The notes under the pieces are model-generated. The model was not told the DNA's origin and did no database searches. It saw only the letters and a list, made by a program, of their open reading frames with translations. The position numbers were made by a program, and so were the translations under genes. Positions 26,132-39,253 of a DNA stretch of 64,000 nucleotides are shown one piece after another. Origin of the DNA: Sinonovacula constricta (taxonomy: Eukaryota; Mollusca; Bivalvia; Cardiida; Solecurtidae); the NCBI GenBank assembly GCA_007844125.1, contig CM017567.1, forward strand, positions 33,389,665-33,453,664. Direction: 5' to 3'. Position 1 is the stretch's first letter; each line of letters starts with the position of its first letter.

Positions 26132-26494
26132 CTATTTTTGTACTTGTAATGACAATGATTGTCTCACCTTTTCAAAGTATTCAAATAAAAGCAAAGCGAG
26201 ACTCTCAAAATGATACATTGACAGATATAGAGAGAAAACGACAGGAATCTTGTGTCTGCCAAATGTAAACTGAATATTACCAGAAATTTGCTTTAATGGA
26301 GGAGAAGCCAATAAGTTTTGTCGAGACACGTACAATATATTGTGTTCATGCAGACGGAAACAGTCTAAGGCAATCTTGTACAATTTCAGTAAAGGAAATA
26401 CAGAATGTTGGAATTTGATTGTCTTGATAGAAAACGAAAAGTTTAAATTGTTATTGTTGACTGGGAAATATTTGAAAAACGTCATCATAAGCAA
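26132..26494 (-). pseudogene. Exon-like open frame ending at a splice donor (left copy)
   Basis: A 120-codon open frame on the minus strand. Its in-frame segment ends LLFEYFEK at 26,168, followed by AAAAG|GTGAGA. The right arm has the same peptide end with AAAAG|GTAAGA at 56,109, so the donor stays consensus despite a change. The right copy has in-frame stops upstream (CTAG, CCTAA), so at most one arm could be functional. I recognise no domain. Long AT-rich frames like this can also occur by chance. Confidence 0.2.
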
Positions 26495-27427
26495 ATATTT
26501 ATTATGTTAAGTTTCGTGGAAAATATTAAAAGATGAATATTCATTTTCAATTAACTTACTATTGTGATTTAACAATACAAGTGTACATTATTAAGGATGA
26601 TCTGTTCAATTCCATTAAATATAAATTGCAATGTACCATAAACGTCATACTGCTTAACATTATTGTGAAATGAGTGTATAAGTATTTCAGATGAATAATT
26701 ACTTAAGATGAATTACTTACTAAGTAAGGATGACACAATGCAGCCGAAGATGCAAACTATAAATCTGTAAAGAAAAGTTTCGTTCGTATTACTGATGTTT
26801 TTATTACCGATATAACCTTGACCTATTTTGTTGAAAAATCAATCTATACGAAAGTATGAAAAAATGGAACTAGCTAAGACGTAATAAAAAATAAAAATTG
26901 ATATGCAGCGTTGATAAAGAGCCCTTAGTAGACGACAAATTAGAGATATTTATTGACACAAATCAGTGCAAAAACAATTCACAAGGCAATTGAAATTTAA
27001 CGCCATGCTAGAATTTAATTAACTAGTATTTCCGTAGATGACATGCAATTTTAATGCCGCCTACCATGTTTGTATTAAAAGAAAACAAAAAATACAACAT
27101 TAACAAAAATCCTGACCAAATGCAAATAGTTTTAAAATACCTGGCCATATCTTTATTATGTCGCATGAATCTTCATTGTTTTTAGTTTTCATGAATATTG
27201 TTTATGCCAAGCATAAAGTGTATAAACGTAAGCATATAAATAAATAAAGTTCTTGTTTTTTTCCCGTCCTGTATCTATAGGGCCTCGTGGCATATCACTT
27301 GGTTATGACATGGTCTTGATAAGAGCTTAATATGAATTGACAGGAAAGTATATATACATTTATAGCGGAATGCATTTTGTTTTGTTTTGTTTAATTACAA
27401 AAATATTTATTCTTAAAGACTGCGGAC

Positions 27428-27649
27428 TCATATGTAAGCAATTGTGATTATCGAAATGTCTTCAAAACAAAGTAACGCAAATTCCATTTTCTTTTGAAAC
27501 TGATTTCTTCTGAGGATTTGAAAATGTGGCACACAGTCATTGTTACATGGGAAAATCAAATAAAGATTATTTCCACTAACTGTGGATTTCCTTGCGTTGC
27601 GAGCATACGTTAACATGCTACGCATAGTACACATTGAAAAAAAAAACAT
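27428..27649 (-). other. Reading frame partly kept in both arms
   Basis: A 73-codon frame whose first part (TMRSMLTYARNARKSTVSG) corresponds in the same frame to TMRCMLKCIRNAWKSTASG at 54,660-54,720 on the right plus strand. After that the frames part by an indel. Hydrophobic ends surround a basic stretch. Not identified, and arm homology alone would give some shared frame. Confidence 0.15.
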
Positions 27650-28373
27650 GACACAATCTAATTACCACGCGCAGTGATACAAGGGCAAAGGTTTCCTTTT
27701 ACTTGTAATAAATGATACGAGGTTTGCAGATGTAAGAATATATAAAGTTGTTTCTCTGCATTATGTGTATGATGCGGCAATGCAGTCGCTATGGAGGGAA
27801 ATAAGCTATGACGCTAGAAGTCACCACCAAGAATCAGAAATTTCCGTGTTCAGCTGATATTAGCAAATCAGAGACTGTAGCCGTAATTGCAAATGGATTT
27901 TTTTCCATTTCCTGAGCTAATTAAGGAAAGCAAACTGTACGAGTTACGAAATGGTTTGCTTAAATTACAATAGCTCTCACGTAGACCAGACATGGCTCTT
28001 ACATAATTTGCCCTGATCATGTATATAATTCTCTACAAACAGAGGCGTTGAGGTTTTGATGTGTCAGACTAACCAACAATCAGTTGACTTACTGTTACAT
28101 GCAAGTACAATTGTAAATTATAAATGTTTAATAAAACAGTGACACAGAGACTGTTTTGCCGATCCAACCTGTGTTTTGACAAATAACGTCGTTGTTTATC
28201 GCAGCTTTGATTCTTTAAGGTACAAACACTTCTCATGAACCATATAGGAAACATTGTTGACTGTCTGAATTCAATGCTATTTTGCCATGAAGGCTACTGT
28301 TCACCAACATTATCGCATTTTCTGAATGAAACCTCATCGTTTAGAGAACGAAAATGTTGTCATACAATCAAGT

Positions 28374-28772
28374 CTACAGCCAGTTGTTCAAGTGCAATCG
28401 CAAACATTGATGATATATGCTATAGTGCGTGGATTGTTCAATGTAGTTGAAACAATATGCCTGAGCACAATTGAAGTAATAAATCACATGCCATTGCTTT
28501 TGAGCGTTAAATGAACTACAGTTGCCGAGAAATGTTTCGAAAACGAAACCATTTCCAGGGCCCATAAGTCTGTGATAAATGGTCGAACAGGAACATCCAA
28601 TGATATGCACATTTCTTTTGGTGTTGTTGGTTTCCATAACATTCCATCGAAACACAGTAAACCTTTGTCGAGAAATAGCGCAGAAACGAACGCTACTCTG
28701 TACCGCATAACTAATCAAATCTAATAGCTCTGTGTTCAAGGCTCCAAATAGAACAAGGCGAAATATGCGCAC
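28374..28772 (-). other. Reading frame partly kept in both arms
   Basis: A 132-codon frame sharing RFCAISRQRFT, METNNTKRN and LMGPG with the right-arm frame at 53,553-53,753, where a stop follows. Beyond that stop the frame continues to match (AQAYCFN). No family recognised, and no catalytic or binding motif assigned. Confidence 0.18.
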
Positions 28773-29228
28773 CTCCTTTTGGTATTGAAAGTTGCCACAT
28801 CATTTACCTGAAATCCAGTTAGTAAAGTAGCGAGCAAACGTAATTCGGACGGAAGAAAGGATCAACTGAAAGACGGACTTACAACGCCAAAACAATATCG
28901 TACTCTCGACGGGGGATACTAATAGGTTGTAAATGTGTTCATATTTTTCAGCACTTTAACTAATATTATTTAAATTAAATTAACATAAAATAATCAGATA
29001 AGCAAAATAAAAGATATAAATCTTGCAATAATAAGTAACATTTGAGCAAAGTATCATTATGCTTCCCAAGTCTACCTTTATAGATTTTGTTTCGGGCTAT
29101 TCCACTGAACGATGTGAACACTAAGGTAGGTCCTGTTATCAATTTCCTGGATAATAACTCCGTGCATATATCTGTGTAGAAACACCCACACACCGCAAAT
29201 TAGGTGGATGGATTCCCAAATGAAAGGC

Positions 29229-29262
29229 ACCCCCCCCCCCCAAACACACACACACACACAGG
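29229..29262. repeat. Poly-C / (CA)n tract, left arm only
   Basis: A run of C then (AC)n. The matching right-arm site near 53,075-53,095 has only a short G run, so this is an arm-specific expansion. Confidence 0.85.
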
Positions 29263-29884
29263 ACACGAGACAATGCGGTGTTGTGCTTAAGTGAGCAGAT
29301 ATGCCGACAAAAACTTTAGATCAATGAAAAATATCACTTTAATGCTTTTGAATCTGGATTTGGGTATAATTTAAACAACGCTACATGATAAAATTTAGTT
29401 CATTTATATTTTCATTTTGAAAAGGAAAAAAGAACAGTACAAGAAAGCACAAACAAACACATACAACAAACACGAAAAACAATAGCAAATAAACAAACAA
29501 AAGACACACAAAAACAGAAACAACAATTGCATCACAAAAATCAACAACAAATAATCAACATTAAAAAAAAAATAAATGCATTCTTTTAAATATGCAGAAA
29601 AATATGCAACCACCACATTTTAATATAATATAATGACTGATTCAAAGCAGAATATTTTATATCAAAATTGATCAGAGTACAACTCAATTATTTCTGTCTA
29701 GATAATTAGTTTAATAAGGGCAAATAATTCCAAGGAACATGGCATATATTTGACTGCCATTGCAAAAAGAAGTTTGCTTTGTTTCTGGTCGTTTTGTTCT
29801 GTAGGACGTCATTCATATCTCCTGTGATGGGTTGTTGAAGTTGTTTAACCATGGTTCAAACAAGTTTTAACCGGTTCCATGAGA

Positions 29885-30465
29885 CCGAACAGTGCATATT
29901 TTCTCCTCTTTATATAACAGAAAATATATTATTGGAAAACCTATTATTTAATGGACTTTGATTAAAAAATCGGGCAATGCGTCCTTCTTTAATTGAAATG
30001 ATTGCAGTGCATTTCGTAAGTCTATTTTTTATTTAAAGTAATATTATTGATATATAGAAAAGGTATATAGAACAAATTTAAATGAAGTTTCCGTTGCATC
30101 TGGTCAACTCGTGCACTATATTGTTTGATAATGTATTGACTCTAAACAATTACACATTTATCTTTGAGGTAAATTTCAATAATGAGTGGGTCAAAATGTT
30201 TGCACATTGTCTAGACAAGGGAATACTTATTCCAGTTTTAAAAAAGTGCCTTTCGGCTACCAATGTTAATATACCATTTTTGTTCTGAAGAATTGACCAA
30301 AAAGGAGATAAGTAGGCATATTCTTTTTTGTTGTTGTGAATTTAGGCAGAAGGGGTGACATATGTTTGTTAAAAAGCAATATTAAATTTACAGATGATTA
30401 TTTAAGAAGAAATATAGAAGAAATATTTTTACAACAAAGGCTTACTTAACAGTGCTCTTGTTACA
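29885..30465. other. Left-arm-only segment of about 0.58 kb
   Basis: Both flanks pair with the right arm (AACCGGTT at 29,870 with 52,475; AAAGCCGGTAAAT at 30,500 with 52,400), but the right arm has only about 50 bp between them. It holds a 68-codon plus-strand frame (30,082-30,288) with no recognised domain. No terminal repeats are visible, so either an insertion on the left or a deletion on the right is possible. Confidence 0.6.
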
Positions 30466-33095
30466 AAAACATTACTTTTCATTTGTGTAAATATTCCAAA
30501 AGCCGGTAAATCACCTACGCACTACTGATACTTTACCAAGACGTCCCTTGATAAAAAGAATAAAGTTGAATAATGTTTACTTGATATTTGATATATCTAA
30601 GAGAAAATGTGGAATCCAGGCCAACATATCATTATATCTTTGGTGCATTGGTAAGTTCAAATCTGTGTCCGGCTGCGTATAATACCATTAAGTTAGTAAG
30701 CAATGTATGATCGTAGATAATGTCCATTTAACTAATTGTGCATGAAAATAAGATACCTGAATTGAGGTCATTTACAGAGTAGTTACAAATAAGACAGTGT
30801 TGGAAATTTTTAGTGTTTTGCTTTTGATTATCGTTGCTTACGTAGAAAGAGAAGGTTGAATACGTGGCAAGAGAAGACGTTTGTGAATTTCAAATTTTCG
30901 AAGTATAACTTAGTCAAAAGTAATGTACGTATATTCTTAAACGTTTCAAAAAAGGAACTTTAACAATGCAACAATTTAGCCATTATATGAATAGGCAATT
31001 GTTCACATTTGTCCAGAGCTATCATAAATATATTTTGATCACATACAGAGAGGAACACGTCTTAATAATCACGCCTGATTTCCTTTCAATAATGTTGTGT
31101 TTTGAATAATATGCTTCTATTAACATCAAAAGCAATATTTTCGGAATAAAAAGACTGATAAATCAATTTCTTGTATAAGGTACGGTATTTACATAATAGG
31201 GATTTAGCTAGATTGCCATCAAAGCTTTTTAGAATTGCAAAATGAAAACAAAAATCCGAAAATAGATCGTTACATAAATTGATGTCAGTCAGGCGACGTT
31301 TATACCATCGGTCATGTATTGATCGAGGCCCAATTGTAACTGACAGAGCACAACTACAATAGTTACTATTGTTTTTTGTTTAAGATATCTTCAAACAGAT
31401 GTTGTTTTCTCCCGCAAACTACAACCTTCGTCTACTGCCGGGCTAAGCGTGTACGCTTTAAAAGTTCGAGCAAAATTTGTCTAAAACAAAGTAAATATCT
31501 TTTACAGTCATTATTATTTAATTGCATATTAAATTCTATTTCATTGAGTTTCGACTTGTTTAACCCTGTGTATACTCCAGGGTTTGCAAAGCAAGCAACC
31601 TGAAGGTGTAACAGGTTTAAATAATTTGCAGCTTTCTGATAAAGTAACTTGTCCTAAATGGTTTTAACTATTAGAATGTTGTCTAAAGCTTGGGGCGTAT
31701 CAGACAATAGTGTAAAACTTAAAAAAATAGTAATTAAATTAGTCGCAAATTTAGTGTTTTGAACTGTCTGTTTGTTTGGTGACGCTTTATCCTTTAATCT
31801 ATTTATTTATTGGATTTCGTGACGTCTTTAACATTTAAACATTGTCAAGAACATTCACAAACTGGATTAAATCAAGCCCTTTATATGTAAACGGCATTTT
31901 TTTCAGACTTGTGATTCTTTGTAGATGTAACCTACTGTCACTCTTATTGGCTTCATCTATATCGTTTTTCCATTTTAAATTAAGAAAAAGTCTTATTCCA
32001 CATTAAAGTATATACCCTTAAATGTGCTTAATTTAATTGTGGTTCATGTTAGAAGAATGTGCAACTATCAAACTACACGTACTTAGACGCCACGTACTCA
32101 TGTCAAACACTGCAATACTTTTTCTTGTCCAGAACATAGTCAAAACAATGTGAGACACAAATATAGAGAATAATAACAGTACAAATTAGTGCAAAACCAT
32201 TATTCAAATGTTTGTGATTGAATTTCTCTTAATCGACAGACTGCACCTACAAAAAGCGTATTTACAATTATGAAAATTATGCGTTTGCTGTCCGTAATTA
32301 TGGGTGACGTTAGAATGTGTCTTTAACTAACTGTGTACGAATGGGGGTAATTGTTTTGTCCTCAGCTCAATTAAGATCATATGTGTCAAAACACATTTTT
32401 GGGTTAGAGTTTATCATTGTTTGTGCAGAACAGAAATTTTTGTCAGGTATTAATTTTATTGTGACAAAGGCAAATTATGATGAATGACAAATTTTCTGAA
32501 TGTAAGAAAGAGAAGTATTTACTCAAATTGTGAAAGAGCTCATTTATTGTTTGTTCATTTATAAATGCAAAAATGGGTGGTTATTAAATGCAGGTTCAAT
32601 TAATGTCATTGATATCCTTAAAGTTATCAACTGTATATGCGTTTACCAGTACCACTTATATTTAATCACTATGCTTCTCTAGACACAACGTTTTGGGTAT
32701 CTTAATCTACATTGACGTTTTACATGATATTAAATTTATCTAATAAAACTTTTTACTTTAAAAGCAATTAAATACTGCTATCTTTTAAAATGCTTAAAAC
32801 TGGGCATTGTTATAGTGTTTTTAATAAAAATAAAAAAAACAATTTTGAAACCTTTATAGTATTAGTTTTTTATAGAAGAACCATAGGATTAAATGTTGTA
32901 ATCTAAATGCGCAAGTATTGTCATTCAAGTGAATTAGGTCATGGTCAGGCTTTGTTCAGGCTATTTCAGATTATCCAGACTACATCTGGAATGTTAATGC
33001 TACATTACTATCAGCAACAAATCTGGACAGGACTAGGTAAATGTGAAAATGCCAAGGAAATGGATGGGTGCAGGTTTATCTTTTCCGGTACAGCC

Positions 33096-33125
33096 ATTTG
33101 TCTGAGCAAAATTTGTCTGAGCAAA
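33096..33125. repeat. 15 bp tandem duplication
   Basis: ATTTGTCTGAGCAAA occurs twice in a row. The right arm has one copy, so the duplication is arm-specific. Confidence 0.9.
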
Positions 33126-34850
33126 AGTGCACCTGATAATGTCAGCAATATGAACTGCCGAATAATAAGATATACCAGATAAAAAAGATTGGCTAGACAT
33201 GTCCACTTTAAAATTCTGCACATGATTTCCGTAGATAGGATAACATTCTGCAGATTATTTTCCGTAGATACGATGTGTATACAAAAAGGCAATATCACAG
33301 TACGTAGTACAAGTAAGCCACTTCCCTATACATCTTGAATGATTATGTTAAAACTTTGATTTTATGTTTAACAAATTAATACAGATTTGACAAAACATTT
33401 CAGAGAGCAACAACATAATCTTGTACGTAGTTTTTTCATCTTTGTACATAAAATTCACAATCTCTATACTTGATTTTTAATTCAAACCTTTAATAACTTC
33501 TTTATTCAACTGATTATGCGTAATATTGGAGTCAATAGTCTTTATCGCTGCTACCTTATTAACCTATATATATTTATAATTTACCTTGAATTAACAATAA
33601 TACATGGCAAAAACTTTCGTTTAGCAGGAGAGATTCTTATGTTTTATACCTTTAACACAACGACAATGTTCTGAGTTTTCTATTACTGATAAGTTCTCTG
33701 TATTGTAGCCCAGTACATAGATATCAGCATCACAACCCTATATAATACCATATATTTTACTCTTTTAATCCAGGCAAAGTCAATGTCCAGTTGTCCATAC
33801 CTGTATATCTATAAATAGCTTACAAATATGAATATTCATTAGTATGTTTGCACGTTGCTTGGATTAGATTATTCAGTTTCTCTCTAATTTATATTCATAA
33901 CATCATTTTTATCATTTTTCCGCTCTTGCACACCTTGCACATGCTTTTTGAACACTTTCCCTATCTTTCTGTGTCCCAAGTCAGTCCAGTCGTTGCCACC
34001 ACCCAATATGGTCACTACCAAATTACCTCGAATTTGCTCACAGTTGATGAATAGCAAGGCTACATTCTCGAGTTACATTTCCGTTCACGAATTACCAATA
34101 CATAAAGAAACTAGAAAGGACGTCAATCGTTATAAACTTCCTGCTTACATTTAATATATACCTCATGGCAGAAATAAGTTTATAATATGCATTGTGACTT
34201 TAATGATCAATTGATTTATTGTTGTATTAAACAATGTAACGCGTTGATAATATCTGGCGTGCAGCTTGACTGGAGAATGTGTTTTTGTAAGATAATAGAG
34301 TATAAAATGTCTACTTTATATTTTAATGTCTATTTGTATTTAATAAAATCATACCATTTATAATTGTTTAACTTAAACATTTATGTATAAAAATTGCTTG
34401 CATTAAGTACAACCAAATATAAGTGAATTTTTATAACTGAATCCGTATATGTAGTATTTGTGCCTATTAAAGCGATTCTTTTTCGGTATAACTGTCTAGA
34501 CGTGTTAAAAGAACTCAATAATTACATATACAACAGTTGAACTGATTGCTTGTAATAACAGTTTCTTTCGTATATATTTGTGTAAAAAGTTATATATTGT
34601 ATGCAAAACATAATATCAGGTAACTTTTGGCAATTTTTAAACTTTCAGCTTTTAAGAAATGATTTAATGACTACATGAAAGCAAAGGGCGTGCCAATAAT
34701 TTGAATTTTTTTTTTAACAACGGTGATGTATATTTATTCCTTGTTGCAAGCGAAACCTATTATAATTAACGTTCCGATCTCCACATCTACCAGGAAGTGT
34801 CTAGTATAACGACATATCCATGCACCTATTTTAACCTCTAAGCGATCACC

Positions 34851-34940
34851 ATGGCAAGTCTGGACCAGACAGTTGACGCTTCATTCAACAGATTTCAGAT
34901 GATTATCAGAGTGTCTATGACTGAACTAAGGATGCCATAA
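34851..34940 (+). other. Conserved island with 29-codon ORF (left copy)
   Basis: ATG in a CACCATGG context starts a 29-codon frame (MASLDQTVDASFNRFQ...). About 77 bp from the ATG show only three differences from the right arm, which has a 33-codon frame at 47,314-47,415. All three differences change an amino acid (two Ala/Thr, one Ile/Val), so selection on a protein is not supported. DNA on both sides is also above average in identity. It may be a regulatory element, or a first exon. Confidence 0.3.
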
Positions 34941-36019
34941 TAATTGACTTGTCTTTAGAGGTCATACAGACATTGATAAATAATAAAAGATAATGAAGCT
35001 TTCATGTTTACGACTATGTAATAATAATGAATAAATTGTGTTCACTGCATACTCTCAATAAGGTCGATTAATGCATGACAAAATAAACTTTATGCAAAAA
35101 ACGAGGAATTTCGAGTTAATTTACGAAATAAACAGTTCATTTTGAAATTAATTTTATTTAATTTTGAAAAGAAAATATCATTTAGACATAGGGCAATGTA
35201 ATAATTGCCTTTTGTAATTAAAATGCCCAGGTAAACAGTGGTTGTTATCGATGGATTACGTAATAGCATTTACATAAAGACAACTCCGTTACATGAAACC
35301 TGAATAAACAGTGTACATCGATACGCCTAACAGCCTCTTAAAAGCCCCTGTAACATGACTAATATTACATCTTGAAGCATTAATATTTACGCAAAACTTG
35401 TAAAAAGTTAGGCTGTGTTATATTATTATTCTTAGACTGCGCACGATCGTTATTTAATCTTATCATGACTTTATCCAAAAAAGTTTCATAATTAGTTAGT
35501 ATGACTTCAATTTAAAACTAAGACAAATTCAAATTGGCTCCTTGTTATAAGTTGGTCAGTTGTGACATTGAAATTGTCGTTTTTGGTCTTTGTGTTCACC
35601 TTTTGTTAGCGAAAAAGCAACATCAACGAAGGCTGATAAGTTTAAAGGCAAGTTTTGTTTCAATTTTATCGACGTAGACACATAACCCTCTCTTTTCATT
35701 GACCATTATCTCTCCCATATCCTGCATTATGCAGAACAATGCTAACAACAGCAACAATAACAGCGACATTAAAAACAGCAAACACTACACTACATAATCA
35801 AAACTTGATTATATTACGATATGAATTTATTATTAGTCTTGTCTTGCTAACCAGCCAAATCCTATGAGACATTCTTTGCCATGAACAAAAATTAAATGCG
35901 ACACTCGCTACCCGTACAGGTAAAAACGATTTGGGAATATGTTAAATGATTCCTTATGCTATTATTTAAAGTTGTCCCGCATCAAACATACTATTTGCAC
36001 AACATGTAGATCTCTTTTT

Positions 36020-36118
36020 TGGGGGTTATTATTTAGTAGTATAAGCAGTAATAGTAATATAAGAAAAATATGTAGTAGCATTATTATTATTATTACTATT
36101 ATTATTATTATTATTAAA
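36020..36118. repeat. AGT/ATT triplet tract at inner end of left arm
   Basis: AGTAGT- and AATAGT-type triplets change into (ATT)n at 36,078-36,118. The right arm holds (CTA)n at the equivalent place. This marks where arm homology ends. Confidence 0.9.
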
Positions 36119-36140
36119 CCAGACTAGCATCGTTAAGTGC

Positions 36141-36226
36141 ACATGTACCAAACCGTCCAATATGAAATTAATATATATTTTTTGGATCCAATACGGGAAT
36201 ATATTGGACGGACACGTGGTACAAAT
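36141..36226. repeat. Small inverted repeat at the arm/spacer junction
   Basis: ACATGTACCA and CCGTCCAATAT on the left mirror ATATTGGACGG and GTGGTACAAATG on the right, about 40 bp apart. The hairpin sits just outside the left arm. It could be a tiny MITE or a scar of the inversion event. Confidence 0.6.
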
Positions 36227-36654
36227 GCAGATTGTCGATTGGTTATATTTATTAGATATAAATAAATATATATTGGTTTTCATCAATTAATTTGATATGT
36301 TCACACAGTATTTAAACAGGTGATAATATTTGTCGATGCAGTTAACTAGCTGCTGCGAATTTTTGCTACACGTCTTGCACATTCATTTGCTATTCTTGAC
36401 AATATGGACCTCATATGTACGCTAGAATTTCCATACAGTATACGTCAGGACACGTTGATCGAAATTACTTTTTTAGGTCTTAACTGTATTTACTTTTATT
36501 TAGATTATATGAAAATTAAACTCAGTACTCAGCTGAAACTTATCAAAATGCACATTTTCTACAATATAGGCAAGATCCTGTTTCCAGTTTAAACAAGTCA
36601 AATATCCCATTATCGGAATGTAATGGTGACAAGAGTTTAATAGTATCCGAACAT

Positions 36655-37030
36655 TGAACTGCTATCGAGGTCATATATAAAGAAAGTCCGATTGTTACCG
36701 GATCAACAATCAACATAAATCACTAGCTGTACTGTCATTTCAGGATTACAATATCCGTCGACATCCGACTTTGTGGTTCTCTGAGAAACATTCATGACAA
36801 TTATGGGATCCGTAATAATCCTGTAGAAAGCTCCTTGTTGTTTATATCAATACGAACCAGGAACCGTTAACTGGCTGATGATTTACAATTTATTCGAAAC
36901 TTCCTTGGATAAAAGATTGTGAGAAATGTATTTGTTTGGTCAATGGAATATCATCGCATGAGAACAAAAAAGCGTTGACACTAGGAACAGCGAAAAGAAA
37001 GGAAAACTGTTTGGGATTTGCTTTGACTTT
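36655..37030 (+). repeat. Dispersed repeat R2, copy 2 (in spacer)
   Basis: Pairs with the reverse complement of 5,630-5,990 through ACCGGATCAACAATCAAC, CATTTCAGGATTACA, TCCGACTTTGTGGTTCTCTG, CCTTGGATAAA and CATCGCATG blocks. A frame here (36,936-37,223) reads LTLGTAKRKEN where copy 1 reads LTLGRAKRK. Flanking DNA at the two sites is unrelated. Confidence 0.75.
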
Positions 37031-37456
37031 ATCATTACAATCACATTGTCTGCTATTACAAGGCTTAAGATTGAAACACAATGGCAGTGATGAATTACCT
37101 AAAATGTTTCATTTTAGAAAATACAACAACAGCAACACAAATGAAACAGAAAGAAATAACATTTTACAAATAAATATAAAACTCGAAAACCTTGTTAAAA
37201 AATCACACAGTAGTCAACAATGATACTATTTTAAAATACATTGACCTCACGTTCAATAGCAAACGTAACGGTAGATATATTAAACGTGTCCTATATGACT
37301 CGTAACAAACCAGCTACCCTTTATATTACTTATTTTATCTTTATTCATAATCATTTATTGTTCGAATTGATATTATCTCTCACCATTCTATCTTTTTATG
37401 GTGTTATATCGTTTTTTTGTTGTTGTTGTTGATGATGATGATATACTTGAATATAG

Positions 37457-37523
<67 letters not shown>
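37457..37523. repeat. (ATA)n microsatellite
   Basis: About 22 uninterrupted ATA units. The edges ATAGATAAT and ATTATCTAT are mutual reverse complements, so a tiny hairpin encloses the tract. Confidence 0.95.
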
Positions 37524-37526
<3 letters not shown>

Positions 37527-39253
37527 TTATCTATGTATCTGTATAATATATATTTTCATCTATCATAAAAAATGCAAGCTGTAAACCCTATTTAATTAAA
37601 ATCGCGCAATATGTTACATTCTAAATGACCAAAATGTAACGCATATTTTTTCCTAACATGACTGTGTAAGATCTTTAGGATATAAAAATATTTAAGAAGT
37701 GCTTCAAACGTATGAGAAAGAAACACAAATGTATGCTTTAATACAAGGAATCCTTACTTTTGCCAGTAAAACGCAGGCTAGAGTTGGCATAAACCTTCTA
37801 ACTAGCTAATTATTGCCATGATCACATTCCTTTCCCTGTTCCAGAAAGTAATTTTGTCAGCTGCTATTTCCACTCGGTCAGATAATTACACAGATCCGCA
37901 GCTCCACAAACGCCACTTCGACACGTCTACTGTTTCGTCGGAACGACATAGAGGGGTAAAAGTAAATGTTAACTATATATAAATAGTGTACTATATAATT
38001 ATCTAATTCTGATTTAGGACACAAAATACATTTAATTTAAACTGTTACAAGACTGTTGACTGTTAACATGTAATCATGCTTAAACCTTTGTTTCAAACAA
38101 ACAGACACAACCAAATAAAAACAAGAGCAAACAGAACATTTTGAACAAACATGCGTACAAGCAATAAAGCAAATATATTTTAGTTATTTTGCCATTTTCC
38201 ATGCAGGGAATCCAGGAAATGTAAATTCTATCAGAACAAACATTTTAATTAAAAGGTAACGACAATCTCAGCTGCCTGATGCGACACACGTTAATAAGCC
38301 ACATCCATGATCAGCATAATAACCCCTATGCCTCGAGCAAACTTGGAAATTAAAGTCAGTGTTAAACTCCTATTTTACCTTTTTCAGGTCTCAAAACCTC
38401 TGAATAACACGTATTGCAATTTTCCGCAATCTGAAAACCATGTGTCTGACTAGTTAAATACTAAATGTTCCTAAATGCAAAACAGGACGAAATTGAAGGG
38501 GTTCCGATAAAGCAAAATTTGAATGCCTGCTAGTAGAAGAAAAAGTTACAATATATATAATATTAGGCGTAATTAAAAATTCATATGTATGATTTTTGTG
38601 GAAAAACACATATCAAACATATGTCTTGTATATGCCTTGCATTTTGTTCTTATTCAATATAAAATAGTAAATCAAACAATAATAATAACCGTATGATAAC
38701 ACCTATCTTGAATGAAAGCATTTTGTTGTTATATAACATATACGAATATGACTCATATATATAAATGAGTATACTTTTAATAAGGCCATTGAACCGTTAT
38801 TTATCTGTACAACTATTTTTCTGACATTACATATAATGTTATGATCGGGCCAGGTAGTGCCATATATAGAAGGTCGGTACAAGGGGCTCTGATTTTTAAA
38901 TGAATAAATTTTGTTGGTGTAAACAAACAAACCAATAAAACAAAAACACCTTTGTCGAGAAGGCAGTTTGTGTTAGTGATTCTTACCTAATTTCAGTAAA
39001 ATGCCTGACACTTATATACTGAAATAATCCATATGATGAACCAAAGAAGAGTTCTTCACACAAACACATTTACGAGTGAACGTTTGGATTCTTGTTCATA
39101 ACACATTCTGACTTAGACATAGCAGACAATTGGGTGTTATAACAATCCAGAAATGTTGTTGTTTATCCGCAAATTGTTACTGGGCATGTCATGAATTGGA
39201 CTTTTTTTTCAGTATGCAGTCGTTGCTTTTCCCGGTATCTCAACGAAATATTG
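37524..39253. other. Spacer DNA, nothing recognised
   Basis: AT-rich with no element, RNA or convincing frame. A GTGCCATATATA string near 38,860 recalls the 5.1 kb fold-back element but is too short to call. Confidence 0.5.

Larger units (their letters stand above)
18720..36120 (+). repeat. Left arm of a giant imperfect inverted repeat
   Basis: The reverse complement of 44,640-63,080, found by matching blocks in reversed order all along. Anchors (left/right): 18,760/62,990; 19,070/62,670; 20,761/61,090; 21,960/60,105; 22,743/59,038; 23,650/58,165; 24,295/57,465; 26,168/56,109; 28,676/53,631; 29,833/52,505; 31,400/51,665; 33,790/48,600; 34,851/47,415; 35,270/46,960; 35,440/45,345; 35,900/44,910. 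Identity looks like 80-90% in most blocks, with frequent small indels and a few large ones. This level of divergence makes it an old paralogous inversion-duplication. Limits at both ends are approximate; simple triplet repeats lie at the inner edge. Confidence 0.93.

Noticed and set aside
38850..38890. Half copy of the 5.1 kb fold-back element
   Set aside because: Only about a dozen bases (GTGCCATATATA) match and the flanks do not.
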